A stretch of DNA of 64,000 bases from Bettongia penicillata ogilbyi (taxonomy: Eukaryota; Chordata; Mammalia; Diprotodontia; Potoroidae): positions 1,736,001 to 1,800,000 of the forward strand of contig JAJHZJ010000251.1 of NCBI GenBank assembly GCA_023548195.1. Reading direction: 5' to 3'. Positions 45,376-57,029 of the stretch are shown one piece after another. Numbering within the stretch: the stretch's first letter is position 1; each line of letters opens with the position of its first letter. The translations under genes and the position numbers were made by a program. The notes below the pieces were generated by a model that was given only the letters and a program-made list of their open reading frames with translations, had not been told where the DNA came from and made no database searches.

Positions 45376-45608
45376 TTCTCTTTTGTTATGTTTGCTTTTA
45401 TTTTGTTTTTCTCATTTTTCCCATTTGTTTTAATTCTTCTGTGCAACATCACTGATATGAAAATGTGTTTAATAGGAATATATGTGTAGGGCCAAAATAA
45501 GACTAAATGCTGTCCTAGAGAGGGAGGGGGATGAACTTGAAAGTTATGGAAGTCATTGTTGAAAACTGAAAGCAAATAGATTAATAAATTTGGAGAAAAA
45601 AAATGGAC
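45376..45608 (+). mobile_element. L1 3' end, 5'-truncated
   Basis: 'ttgttttaattcttctgtgc', 'gatatgaaaatgtgtttaat', 'tgctgtcctagagagggagg' and 'attgttgaaaactgaaagca' match the marsupial L1 3' untranslated region in sense (compare 61960-62150), ending in an A run at 45597-45602. Confidence 0.8.
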
Positions 45609-45668
45609 TGCTTCAGCCAGGCCTGCCCTTCTTATTGCAGCTGGTAGGGATCCCACCATACAGATGAT

Positions 45669-45701
45669 AACACACATACACACACACACACACACACACA
45701 A
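45669..45701 (+). repeat. (CA)n microsatellite
   Basis: cacacatacac then a clean CA run. Confidence 0.95.
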
Positions 45702-45714
45702 TAGTACAAAAACT

Positions 45715-46790
45715 TTTGTAAAGATGATTCCATTTAACATCAGTGCATGGAATGTTAACACACTTATGAACAACATGAAATCCAGTAGACCTGAAAGATA
45801 AGCAACTTTTGTTGCTAGAAAACTTAGCAGGTATCATGTCCGTATAGCAGCCATAAGTAAAACAAGGCTGACAAATGAAGGCTAGTTTACTGAAGTCAGA
45901 ACTGGAAACACATTTTTCTCCAGTGGTTGCATGAAAGAGATCACCATGAAGCTGGCATAGGTTTTGCAATCAAAACAAATCTAGTCAACAAGCTTGTATA
46001 CCTACCAAAAGAAATGAATGATAGGCTCATGACAGTGCAATTGCCATTTTCCTGAAAGGCTGATCCTTTACCTGGAAGATTATCATCTGCCTGAGAGTCA
46101 GTGTGACTTCAGAAGGACTGAGGAATTGTCAGCACTGGGTTTGCTGTCCAACCCAGGAGAAATTCCACACGCACAACAGAAGTCTGTACATAAAGTGTGT
46201 CTATTTAATCAAAGCTTTTGATAACTGTCAGTTGCAAGGGACTGTGGAAGAAGATTGCCAAATTTGGTTGTCTGTAGAAGTTCTTAAGTGTTGTATGCCA
46301 GCTTCATGACAGCATGAAGAGAGTGCTGCTCAGATAGGCTGGTTATATTGTTCAAATGCTAAAACATACACTTGCCTAAAAGACTGTTTTGTGGAGATCT
46401 CAGACAAGGTAAGCTCTCACATGGAGAGCAGAAGTGATACAGGGATACTGCCAAGGTCTGTTTGAAGAATGATGGTATTCATTGTGAGACATGGGAGACA
46501 CTGATACGGGATCATCCAGGATTACATGCCCATATCAAAGAATGCATTGTACTCTATGAGCAAAGCAGAATTGCAGCAGCTCAAAAGAAACTTGAGGTGT
46601 GCAAATTTAGAGATATCTCCATCCCAAATGTTCATATGGACTATTTGTGTCTGATTCGTTCTTGAGCCTTCTGAGCACATATTGGTGTGATCAAACACAG
46701 TCAGACACGCTGTACATTGACCATAACATCATGATGCCGTTTTGGTCCTCTTTGAACATGAAGAGAAGGACAAAGAACTTCAGAGTCACA
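45715..46790 (+). mobile_element. RTE-clade LINE, internally deleted copy
   Basis: Encoded an endonuclease and reverse transcriptase. 45732-46055 gives the start of the AP-endonuclease domain ('WNVNTLMN', 'RPERQATFVARELSRY', 'RIAAISKTRLTNEG'); the family has E in 'SETR', here K, so a catalytic residue is lost. 46056-46310 jumps to the reverse transcriptase with 'YLIKAFDNC' (family 'DLTKAFDTV'). About 46325-46680 is the C-terminus: 'RWAGYIVQM' and 'YEQSRIAAAQKK'. Palm motif FADD is missing, so two internal deletions removed most of the protein. The 3' tail 'atgccgttttggtcctcttt' (46734-46753) is shared with the RTE-linked SINE. Not functional. Confidence 0.85.
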
Positions 46791-46894
46791 GAAGAGGGGT
46801 AATACAAGTACAAAAAATATCCATCACACTAAATAGATATGAAAAGTACATAAGTATATAAAGTGCTATACAAAGTCAGAGATTTAGAAAGATG

Positions 46895-47060
46895 GAAGTT
46901 CAAGTTTACTCAATGCAAGTATTCATAAGGAAACAGTATGAAAGACATTACTTGGCTTGGTCAGAGTCACCCAGGTCATAAGTAGCTGAGGCTAGGATAC
47001 AAATACAGGTCTTCTGACTAAATTGAACCCTTTCCACTGTACCACAATTTAGAGATGTTT
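46895..47060 (+). mobile_element. MIR/THER1-type SINE, 3' half
   Basis: 'gtcagagtcacccaggtcat', 'gctaggatacaaatacaggt' and 'accctttccactgtaccaca' are clear family blocks. Confidence 0.75.
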
Positions 47061-47784
47061 CATTTGCTATATTGTTTATTGGGAAGCTTTGTGGAAAAGC
47101 AAGACAGTTAGAAGATGACTTGAAAGATAAGTAAAATTTCAACAGATAAATGGGGGGAAGTAGGCAAGGGTCTTCTTAAATATCTCCAGAAATCTGAGAG
47201 AATAAGATCTAGAACAGAATCTTATACTTAATGAATTTTTACCCAACAATGGTTGGTAGTATCAAAGAGAAATGATGAAATGATCACATATTCCTTCTGC
47301 TACTATTCTGATTGTGGAATCAATTTGGTCTTTTCTTCCCTCTTTAATCTTACCAGGCACTCACATAAACACTTTAGTTTCTGGAATACTACCCCAAATA
47401 TTGTCTTTCTTATTTTTTAACATTTTTTTTAAATTTAGCAGACAAATGTAAGCAAGCACAGAAACCATCAACAAATATTACAATTTTAGAATAGGCTAAA
47501 GAGTATGTGATAATGGTAATTAGAAACACACAGAAAGTTATACTTTTCCAATTTTATCTTCTATGAAAGAAAAAGATTCGAGTGTTGTAGAACATCAAAA
47601 ATTTGGCAATAATAAATCTTATTACTATCTCTTGTTTCATTCTTATTTAATATTTTCTTCTTTCACAGAACTGTAGATTTTAGACAATGTGTATTGTCAT
47701 TTTCTTTCTATTTGCATCATCCTTTATGCAAATCATCCAGTATTTCTCTGAATTATACATTGTTCCTTGCAGAGATTAAAAAAA
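47061..47784. other. Single-copy AT-rich DNA
   Basis: Nothing recognised. Confidence 0.4.
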
Positions 47785-48085
47785 AAATCTCACTTTATCT
47801 CTACAACAATCTTTAAGGTAGGCATAATGTAACAGAAAGGAGTGCTGAACTTGAATTCAACTGCCTGAGTGACTTCGGGGCAATCACCTAAACTCTCTAA
47901 GCCAAAATTTATATCTTTATATCTCAATAAAATAAGATAAATATTAGGTGACTTCTAAGGTTCTTTTCTAACTCTCAAGTTCATTTTTTTTTTGGATGAA
48001 GAAAGCAGAGATTTAAAGAGCTTGAATAACTTGACTGCAATCACATGGCTTGTACATGGTGACAGCTGAAATTATAGCAGAAATT
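47785..48085 (+). mobile_element. THER1-like SINE split by a tRNA-SINE
   Basis: 47785-47830 ('tctctacaacaatctttaag', 'gtaggcataat') and 47988-48085 ('gatttaaagagcttgaataa', 'caatcacatggcttgtacat') are two halves of one SINE. 47831-47985 between them is a tRNA-SINE ('aggagtgctgaacttgaatt', 'ggcaatcacctaaactctct'). Confidence 0.6.
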
Positions 48086-49190
48086 TTGCTTTGTAGACTG
48101 TTGCTCATGCCAATAAAACATGCTAATTTGGTGGAGGGCACAGAAAGCACAATGAAGATGGCTGCTCAGTTTTGCTCTCCTGTTCATTAGTGTGGGCTGG
48201 CTGGCTACTTCTTAAAGTCTACATAGGTAAACCTTCCTGCTTTCACTGTAAATGATCCTATGGATAACTCAGGATCTAATCCTAATGATTTAAAATAAAA
48301 GTTCTCTAATTTGTAAGTCAGAATAACAAATGTCTTTTTAGGGATTGCTGAGCCACAGGTGAGTGGTTTACATAGGGAGTGACTTATGTTTTTGTCATTT
48401 TCTATTTTTGTGCTGAGACAAGGAAGGACAATTGTGAGTTGTACCCGAGACTCAGGTTGGAAAAAAGAATAACTGTTTGGAAAAAGGGTAACTGGTTGGA
48501 AAAAGGGTGACTGTTTTATCTCTCAGTGTACCATGACTACATGCCCATCTTTGTCTTTTGCATTTGTACTTTCTTAATCTTAGTCAAATAATTGTTTTAT
48601 GGTAGACGTATCCAGGCGTTGACTCTACAGGAGTCACATCTACAGGAGATGAAAAGATCCCATCAGAAATGCCACTGTTGATTAGAAATGTTCATTGAAG
48701 CATCAGTGGTTAATAATAGTGATGGAGGTGGTGTCCAATAGACATAGCTCAGCCCAGGAGATTGACCCATTCAGTAGAGATGAGGGATTCTGGGAGCCAA
48801 AGCTAGGTTGGTTATTGCTGCTATATCTTGCAATGAAAAATATGAAGACTCCATAAAGGAACCCCTTTGCCACATGTGTTGTTTGCAACTGAACTATAGA
48901 TTTTTGGGGAGAATATTTTGCAGCTACTTGGATGGCAAGCAAAATAGGATCTTTTGCTGTTTTTATTTTAGCATAATCATGTGCCTCTGATTGAATCTTG
49001 CCTTTATCACTCAAGAGACTTTACTAGGAGTAAAGTATAGAAACAAAAGTTTCTTTAAATAGAAACAGTGTAGGTATTTGTATTATTAGTTATTTTAACA
49101 TGATGAAAGATCTTTTCTATCCATTAATGGGTCTGTCCATTAAGGGAAGTTTGATTAGGGAATAATTGTGGGAAGGCCCATGTGTTTGTT
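48086..49190. other. Unassigned, mildly repetitive
   Basis: A threefold short repeat 'tggaaaaagggtaact' lies at about 48458-48510. No gene recognised; 103- and 60-codon frames at 48.7-49.0 kb are not supported. Confidence 0.35.
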
Positions 49191-49650
49191 AATGAAACAC
49201 TGGTTCTCAAATATTGTAATGCCCTCCAGTTCTAAAAAAGTATAAATATTCTGGTTTGTGATTTTACTTTGGGGCTTACTGGAAGTGTTTGTTTGGTCAA
49301 ATGAGAACTCTCAGAAGCCACTAAAGAGCCCCCTGGCTTGGAAAGGCAAAATATTGGTGCTTCCTTCTCTGGTAACTATGGTCAGACAGTTGGGCCTGTA
49401 TGCTGATGGTTAGGCAGAGGAAGCCATGTCTGTTGATCTTTGATTTCTCTGTATTTTCTTTGAAGTTCAAGGTGCTGACTCTCCTGAACTAGGTGAATTA
49501 TATATGTGCTTGGTTAAAAGAGTGATGCATGTGTTTGATTAAAGTGATTGTCAGTGCTCAAAAATTACCTTTCCTTTTATGAATGCAGATTTAAGAACCT
49601 GTGGTAGCAGGCCCACCTGTGTAGGTTAGGGCGCTTACTGACACTCTACT
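49191..49650 (+). mobile_element. Possible LTR-like segment
   Basis: A TATA-like word 'tataaatattctgg' near 49240, followed by 'tgctgactctcctgaactag' and 'aacctgtggtagcaggccca'. The layout recalls an LTR of an endogenous retrovirus-like element, but there is no paired LTR, primer site or internal gene that I can see. Confidence 0.25.
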
Positions 49651-50569
49651 TTTCATATTATACACTTTTAGTAAATTTGTTTTCTAAAAGCTAGATTTAA
49701 CTGGTTGATTATTGATGGGAAATAAACTAATTTAGACTCTTGAGGGATAGATAGTAATAGAAACCGCATATCTGCAGAGTTTCTCCTAGATATGCTAAAA
49801 GGAGGCATTCCTCATCTGTTCTCTGGGCCTTCAACTACTGAGTAAGGATACCCAATTGGGGTATCAACCCAATAATGGATGCTATATTTATATTTGGATA
49901 TTGTGAGTCCAGGTTCATTGTCCTTTTTATATGAATATTTGATTCATCTTTTTTTCAAAAATTTATTCAAAATTTGCTAACCTATTTAAAATTTGCAGAC
50001 TATTGGTGAGTATTATGACTTGGAGAAAATGAAAGAATAAATTTTTTGAGAAAGCTTTAGTCAAATGTATAAAATAAAGCAAGTAAAGTGGCAACTTACC
50101 TTTAATAGTCAATTAAAAAAAACTACTACTCAGATTATTAAAAAGTAATAATAATGCAGCAGTTGAAATGTCTTACTTTTCTTCATGGGCTCAAAACTTA
50201 TGCTGCTTTTTGTCCAAAATATTAAAATGAAAAAATTTCTTGCTGTAGATATACTGGTGGTTAGCAAGAAAGAAATCATGAATTCAAATTGAAATTTGTA
50301 AGAACGGCCATTTTGACATTTTTTATGCACTGTGTACCTAGACTAAAGGTTATTTTAAGAAGCATTTCCTTCCATAAGAATTTTTTTTTAAGATTTAGAA
50401 TGTGATCTCAGTTAGTCCATGGAATTAAACATGAAAGTGACTTTCATTGACTTTTGCAAAAGGCTGTGCAGGAAAAGATAAAACTTGCAAATTGCATGAG
50501 AATAAAGAGTCATGAGTATGTTAAATACCATATTGTAAATTTTGTCCTATGGTTGATTCTGGCATTTTG

Positions 50570-51170
50570 AGTATCCTTCTATATATATAGGCACTTGTGT
50601 CACTGTTTTAATCTTGTCGTTTTACAAGCAACAACTTGGCAGAGGGTGGCTCTGGTACAGGGAATGCTCTTAACCATCTGTAGAGAATTCAAAAGATAGT
50701 TTCAACCACAGTCCGTGGGAATCTTTAGGTCTTCCCAATACTTGTAGATACATTCTTGAGTCCCTTAAGGGAAGGGTTTTAGCTATTTTAACCCATAGCC
50801 TGAGGAGATACCTTGCTTATTTGATTTAAATCCTAAACTCAAAACCAGCAGGTGCCTTCAGGCTTCGATTAAATCTGCCTTTTGGACTCTTTTGATTCTG
50901 TCTGAAATAAAACTATAAGAACTCAGTCAACCATTTGAGTTGGGTTGAAAAATTTTATTTAAACTTCTTGCTGCTTCTATCATGCTAATATAATCTATGC
51001 AGAGCAGCCTAGGGGGCAAGACTGAAAGAATTCTTGAGGGAGCTGGCAACCATTGCCCCGTTTTCCTGTCAGAAATAAAGTTGCTGCTTTCTGTATGTTC
51101 AAAGATAGATGTCTGGTTCTTACACAGTTCATTGGCTCAGTGTAGATAACTGGCAGATATAACAGGGTGA
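50570..51170 (+). mobile_element. Possible solo LTR
   Basis: 'ctataagaactc' at about 50918 could be a TATA box, and 'gaaataaagttgctgctttc' at 51069-51088 looks like a polyadenylation signal with an R/U5-like continuation. No internal retroviral sequence adjoins it. A library search would decide. Confidence 0.35.
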
Positions 51171-51534
51171 TTTTTTTTTTGAGACATACAGAGATAGGGA
51201 CTAAAAGTCTGTACTTGGGGTCTGAATTATACTTCCACTTTCTACATTAACTATGCTAAGCAGTGGACAAAATAGTATCTTTTAATATCTAAACAACTTT
51301 AATAAATGCCTTGTGGTTTGGGCTGTTTCAAATATTAATTCATATCATCAAGACAGTTTCAAACTTTTTCCTAGGTGTCTTCTGAGTTTGTTTCTTTCTT
51401 GTTCACATATCAAAGAAAAGCTTGTCAAAGCCTATAGGAAGCTAATAAATAGAGAAAAACAATTACAGTTGGGGTTTAGTGGTCCTGGCACTCTGAAATA
51501 GTGAGATGTAAGTCCAGTCTAAATGAATTCCACT
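51171..51534. other. Single-copy DNA, nothing recognised
   Basis: No feature that I can support. Confidence 0.35.
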
Positions 51535-51871
51535 CAAGCCTTCTTTCAGTCAAAGAAAAACAAAGTTTATTAAAGATCTGCCATATTGGCTAGGCTCTTA
51601 AGGAGCCTGAACATTTGTAATGCTAATGTAAATAGACCATATTGAATCTGGGCACTTTAACAGAGGCCTAGATGAATCTTACACACAGAAAGGCAGTGGG
51701 AGGCATCTAGGGTTGGCCAAGTAGTCTAGGTTGACTGGAGGAGAGGTGTAGGGAGGATCTTGATGGGAGTAGTCAGTAGGTTGGGGTGACTAGCGGTAGG
51801 ATGCTAGGAATCAAGAGAATGGGATTAAGGGTAGGAAATAGCTGAAGATTATCTGGAGATAGTGGTTGTCC
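51535..51871 (-). mobile_element. Unassigned repeat-like block, possibly LTR-derived
   Basis: On minus, AATAAA lies in 'ctttaataaactttg' (51561-51575), and G-rich plus-strand text follows. The layout is LTR-like, but weak. Confidence 0.2.
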
Positions 51872-52935
51872 TTGGTTCTCTAAGAGGATCAAAATGACAT
51901 CACCATGATAAAGTGAAATTTCAGTGTGTCCAACTATGGCTGATCATACCAATGTGAGCTCGAAATGCTCAACCATAGGTTGGGCACAGATAGTCTGTGT
52001 GAATATTTGGGTGGATATCCTAAATTTGTGCATCTTGCCATTCTTTATGCTGTCTCAATTCTGCTTTGTTCAAAGAGCACAGCGCCCTTTCTGGTGTGGG
52101 CTTGCCATGCAGAGCAGCCCTGTGTCAGTGTCTCCTACGTTGCACAGTCAAATCCAGAGTTCTTGAGAGAGACCTTGAGAGTGTCCTTGTATCATTTCTT
52201 CTGGCAGCTATGTGATTGCCTGCCCCATACGAGTGCTCCATAAACGAGTCTTTTTGGAAAGCATACATTTCATGTTAGTACAATGTGGCCAGCCCATCAG
52301 AGGTGCACTCTCTGAAGCACAGTTTGAAAACTTGGCAGTTAAGCTCAAGCAAAGACTTCAGTGTCTGGTAATTTATCCTCCAGGTGATCCTCAGAATCTT
52401 CCTAAGACAGTTCAAATGGAATGGATTCAGTTTCCTGGCGTGGCGCTGGTAGACTGTCCATGTTTCACAAGCATATAATAATGAAGTCAGCACAACAGTT
52501 CTGTACACCTTCGGTTTGGTAGTCAGTCTAATACCTTTCCTCTCCCAAATGTTTCTTCAGACCTCCCAAACACTGAGATAACTCAGGCAATGCGTATATC
52601 AAACTCATTGTCAGTGTTTCCAGTACCCTGGAAAGTACACTACCAAGGTCAGTAAACTTATACACATCATTCAAAACTTCTCCTCTTGCTGTACCGATGG
52701 TTCCATATATGGATGATGTGGTGGTGGCTGATGGAGCACCTGTCTTTTCTTGGTGTTAATTATTAGCATAGGCAGCAGACAATTGATCCATACTTTGTTG
52801 CATCTCAGCCTCAGAGGCTGCTTTGAGTACACAATCATCTGCAAACAGAAAATCATGCACCAGCACTCCCTCCACTTTGGTCTTGGCTTGTAGCCTTTAC
52901 AAATTGAAGAATTTGCCATCAGTACTGTGGGTAGG
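51872..52935 (-). mobile_element. RTE-clade LINE, reverse transcriptase to 3' end
   Basis: In sense (minus) it begins in the reverse transcriptase. The catalytic FADD box is kept within 'DFLFADDCV' (codons FADD at 52834-52845), followed by 'LYACETWTVYQRHARKLNPF' (52.43-52.49 kb), 'WAGHI', 'SRIETA', and a C-terminal 'SSHWYDQP' zone where the family has a C2H2-like 'SRIGLxSHxRTH'. Frameshifts separate these blocks. The 3' end 'gtgatgtcattttgatcctc' (51880-51899) is shared with the copy at 46.74 kb and the RTE-linked SINE. The endonuclease half is absent (5' truncation). Not functional. Confidence 0.87.
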
Positions 52936-52958
52936 CTAGGTTAATAGTAACAGAGAAT

Positions 52959-53014
52959 TGGGCATAGAGATAATGAAATGGGCATAGAGATAATGTTCTG
53001 GCAAATGCCAGAAC
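52959..53014 (+). repeat. 20-base tandem duplication and short palindrome
   Basis: tgggcatagagataatg occurs at 52959-52975 and 52979-52995. It is followed directly by gttctggcaaatgccagaac (52995-53014), a perfect 9-base stem with a 2-base loop. Confidence 0.9.
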
Positions 53015-54134
53015 AAGTTGGAAGATTCAAGGAGAGTTCAAGAAAGTTCCCAGAGTCTATACTCCAACATTACTTAATTATCTGCAAAGACAATAAGGAG
53101 TATGACTAAAGAGATCTTTCATATCCTTGATCTGAAGTTTTTTCTTCTATATATCTTTTTTTCTTTTAAAAAAGTCCTATCTGCAAAAATAAATATTGAA
53201 AACTATTTTTAAATGGGATAGGAAAAAAATAAAATACAAGTGAAAAAAATCCTCCTGATTTTTATTAATTCTGACAATTTAATAACCATTGGGTCTTCTT
53301 TTGGCTTAGGGCAGCAACAATAAGAACTTCCAAATATGAGTTCACTGCTAAGCTTTCTCCATAGTGATATAACTCTGAGATGATGCTCTTTTATCAACTG
53401 ATAGATTTCATTTGGACAATTTAAAATTAACAACACAAAAAAAAAGGAGAAGCAACTAAGCTATTTGTCAGAATTCTGTGGTGCTAGAAAAAGATGATTT
53501 TTTTTTTTGCCTAAGATGAAACCTCATTGTCAAGAGTCAGAGTCAAACATTAAGTAAATGTTTAATTATAGTATCATGTATCATTTAAAAATGGTGCTCA
53601 CCAGAAAGTCTAGAAGATTTCCAAAGTAATGAACTAGTGGAGTCGTTTCTGTTCTCTCTCTTGTCACCACATTATGCTGTATCGGGCAGTTTAAAGCTAA
53701 GCAGAATAAAACAGAAGGAAATGTGATCTAATGAAATGGTATTACTTAAATCCTGTTTGAGTTCCGACAGCCTTAGCCTACAGGGTGCGTATGTGCCTTA
53801 AAGTTTATTTCTTCTCTCACACCCTTTTGGTTGGCCAGATCTGCTTCTACTATTCCATTGTTATTTGCCAGAGATTCCCTGGGGCTCCCATGAAAACCTA
53901 TAACCTTTAATTTTACAGGCAAGAATGAAGCGATGAGCAATAGAAATGTATTGTACTGTTTATGGAAGAAAATGTTAGGAGGCCCACAGGAAATGCCCTC
54001 AGAAACTTCCATTTCTTTCTCATGTGCCCATCTCAATTCATCTTTTATTTCAACCAGGCACAAACTTTTTTTCTGGTTGCCCTCAAAAAGTATTGCAGAT
54101 GTGTTAGTCTTATCTTCCTGATTTTATTCCCTTC
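53015..54134. other. Single-copy DNA, nothing recognised
   Basis: Overlapping 60-100-codon frames on both strands at 53.77-54.27 kb carry no recognisable domain. Confidence 0.4.
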
Positions 54135-54270
54135 AATAATATGTAGCACTTTGTATTTTATAAAGTACTTTCTTTACCATAGTCCTGGTAAAGAAGTAAC
54201 AGAATTGTTTTTTCACTATTGCCATGGGAGGGAATTGAGACAAGAAACATTATCTTGTTTATTGTGAATC
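54135..54270 (+). mobile_element. THER1-like SINE fragment
   Basis: 'tgtagcactttgtattttat' and 'gccatgggagggaattgaga' match the start and middle blocks. A perfect 10-base inverted repeat (ttctttacca / tggtaaagaa, 54170-54195) lies inside it. Confidence 0.5.
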
Positions 54271-54679
54271 TTGACACACTTTTCATGAAAGTTTTCTACT
54301 ACTTCTCTACATGATTTTTTTATATATTCCAGTTATATTACTGAAAAACCTTTTGTTAATAGTCATCACAGGTACAGTAAGGTAAAATTACCAAATGTCT
54401 CTTGACATTATTTATGAACTGAATCCTTCACCTCGAATGTTTGCATTCAAAACTGGCAAACCATCTCTTAATTGTTACATCTAATGACTGTTTCTTAGTC
54501 CTTGGTCCTCTTGAACTTCCTGCAGCATGACTGACCACCTTCTCCTGGATAATTTGTTTTTGGGGGGATTTCATGACATTGTTATCCCTTGATTCTCTTC
54601 CTGTATGCTTGATGTTGTCTTCATAGTTGGATTTCCATCTACGTATCTCTAACACATATACGAATACATACGTATGCAG

Positions 54680-54738
54680 GCACACACACACACACACACG
54701 TACACACACACATGCACACACACATGCATACACACACG
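54680..54738 (+). repeat. (CA)n microsatellite
   Basis: CA runs with cgta and catg interruptions. Confidence 0.95.
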
Positions 54739-55086
54739 CTCATTTGCTATGGGTTTGCTTTGAATTTCTGTCCTGATACCTCTTCTCTTTTCTTTATACA
54801 CACTTTCCCATGAGGGTCTCATCATCTCTGATGAATTAAATTACCATTTTCTTTTTTTTTAATAGAAATTTATTTATTTAACTTTTTACATTCATTTTCA
54901 CAAAATTTTGGGTTCCAAATTTTCTCCCCATTCGTCCCCTCCCCCCACCCCAATACACTGAGTATTCTAATTTCCCCTATCACCAATCTGCCCTCTCTTC
55001 TATCATCCCTCCCTTCTCTTGTCCCCATCTTATCTTTTGTCCTGTAGGGCTAGATGACTTTCTCTTCCCCCTTAAATATATTTCTT

Positions 55087-55113
55087 CTTTCCGAGTAGCA
55101 ACTACTCGGAAAG
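55087..55113. repeat. Perfect 12-base hairpin unique to HAL1 copy 3
   Basis: ctttccgagtag, a 3-base loop, then ctactcggaaag. The matching positions in copies 1 (about 4711-4740) and 2 (about 20103-20135) have only the first arm, so the second arm is a new, fold-back templated insertion. Confidence 0.9.
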
Positions 55114-55702
55114 TAGCACCTACTCAATAGTTGTTCCTAAAACTTTGAGTTCCAAATACTCCCCATCCCTCCCTCCCCACGTATTCCCTTTGGAAAGACA
55201 GGCAATTCAATATAGGCCCTATCTGTGTGGTTTTGCAAATGACTTCCATAATACTCATGTTATGTAAGACAAACTCTATTTCCCTCCATCCTATCCTGTC
55301 CCCCATTGTTTATATTCTGTCTTTTGATCCTGTCCCTCCCCAAGTGTTGACTTCAAATTGCTCCCTCCTCCCATTGCCCTCCCTTCCATCGTCCCCACCC
55401 ACCCTGCTTATCTCTTTCTCCCCCACTTTCCTGTACTGTAAGATAGGTTTTCATACCAAAATCAATGTGCATTTTATTCCTTCCTTTAGTCGAATGTGAT
55501 GAGGGTAAACTTCATGTTTTTTTCTCAGCTCTCCTCTTTTTCCCTCCACTAAAAAGTCTCCTGCTTGCCTCTTGAATGAGAGATAATTTACCCCATTCTA
55601 TTTCACCCTCTCTCCTACCACTACATTTCTCTCTCACCATTTACCTTAATTTCTTTTAAGATATGATCCCATCTTATTCAATTCACTCTGTGCTCTCTGT
55701 CT

Positions 55703-55761
55703 CTGTGTGTGCATGCACGTGTGTATGTGTGTGTGCACGCAGGCATGTACATGTGTGTGTG

Positions 55762-55805
<44 letters not shown>
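55703..55805 (+). repeat. (TG)n tract inside HAL1 copy 3
   Basis: Irregular tgtgcatgcacgtgtg units passing into a clean TG run, about 130 bases beyond the ORF1 stop in element sense. Confidence 0.95.
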
Positions 55806-55806
<1 letters not shown>

Positions 55807-55937
55807 TCCCACCAACTACCCAGATACTGAAAAGTTAAGAGTTACAAATATTGTCTTTCCATGTAGGAATGTAAACAGTTCACCTTTGGTAAGTCCCTTA
55901 TGACTTCTCTTTGCTGTTTCCTTTTTCATGCTTCTTC

Positions 55938-57029
55938 TCATTCTTGTGTTTGAAAGTCAAATTTTCTTTTCAGCTCTGGTCTTTCCATCAAGAATGCTTG
56001 AAAGTCCTCTATTTCACTGAAATACCATATTTTCCCCTCAAGTATTATACTCAGTTTTGCTGGGTAGGTGATTCTTGGTTTGAGTCCTAGTTCCTTTGAC
56101 TTCTGGAATATCCTATTCCACGCCCTTCAATCCCTTAATGTAGAAGCTGATAGATCTTGTGTTATCCTGGTTGTATTTCCACAATACTGGAATTGTTTCT
56201 TTCTAGTTGCTTGCAATATTTTCTCCTTGACCTGGGAACTCTGGAATTTGTCCACAATGTTCCTAGGAGTTTCTCTTTTTGGATCTCTTTCAGGTGGTGA
56301 TCGATGGATTCCTTCAATACTTATTTTACCCTCTAGAATATCAGGGCAGTTTTCCTTGATAATTTCATGAAAGATGATGTCTAGGCTCTTTTTTGCATCA
56401 TGGCTTTCAGTTAGTCCTATAATTTTTAAATTGTCTCTCCTGGATCTATTTTCCAGGCCAGTTGTTTTTCCAATGAGATATTTCAAATTATCTTCCACTT
56501 TTTCATTCTTTTGGTTTTGTTTGGTGATTTCTTGATTTCTCAGAAAGTCATTAGACTCCATCTGTTCCATTCTAATTTTGAGAGAACTATTTTCTTCAGT
56601 GAGCTTTTGAACTTCTTTTTCCATTTGGCTAACTCTGCTTTTGAAAGCAGTCTTCTCCTCATTGACTTTTTGAACCTCTTTTACCAATTGAGTGAGCCTA
56701 TTTTTCAAGGTGTTATTTTCTTCAGCATTTTTTGGGGTCTCCTTTACCAAGGTATTGACCCGTTTTTCATGCTTTTCTTGCATCTCTCTCATTTATCTTC
56801 CCAGTTTTTCCTCCACCTGTCTAACTTGATTTTCAAAATCCCTTTTGAGCTCTTCCATGGCCTGAGCCCACCGGACATCCACCTCGGATGTCTGGGATGC
56901 AGAGACCTTGGCTTCTATGTCTTTCCCTGATGGTAAGCATTGTACTTCCTCATTAGAGAAAGGTGGAAACATCTATTCCCCAAGAAAGTAACCTTCTATG
57001 GTCTTATTATTCTTCCCTTTTCTGGGCAT
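55938..57029 (-). pseudogene. L1-type ORF1 remnant, HAL1 copy 3
   Basis: The start ATG (57027-57029) is kept and reads MPRKGKNNKTIEGYF, but a stop follows shortly after. A second stop lies just before the frame 56127-56792. This 221-codon frame holds the coiled coil, 'RRSRRDNLKIIGL'-type RRM start and 'RITQDLSASTLRD', then ends at a stop where copy 2 reads 'RDRRAW'. The C-terminal domain continues beyond it to 55938. Otherwise it lines up closely with the intact ORF1 of copy 2. Dead by at least three stops. Confidence 0.85.

Noticed and set aside
45120..45776. A 218-codon minus-strand frame
   Set aside because: It crosses an L1 3' end and a (TG) repeat, has no domain, and its runs of C and V come from the microsatellite.
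46103..46665. Two small plus-strand genes
   Set aside because: Their residues match RTE reverse-transcriptase and C-terminal blocks of one decayed LINE.
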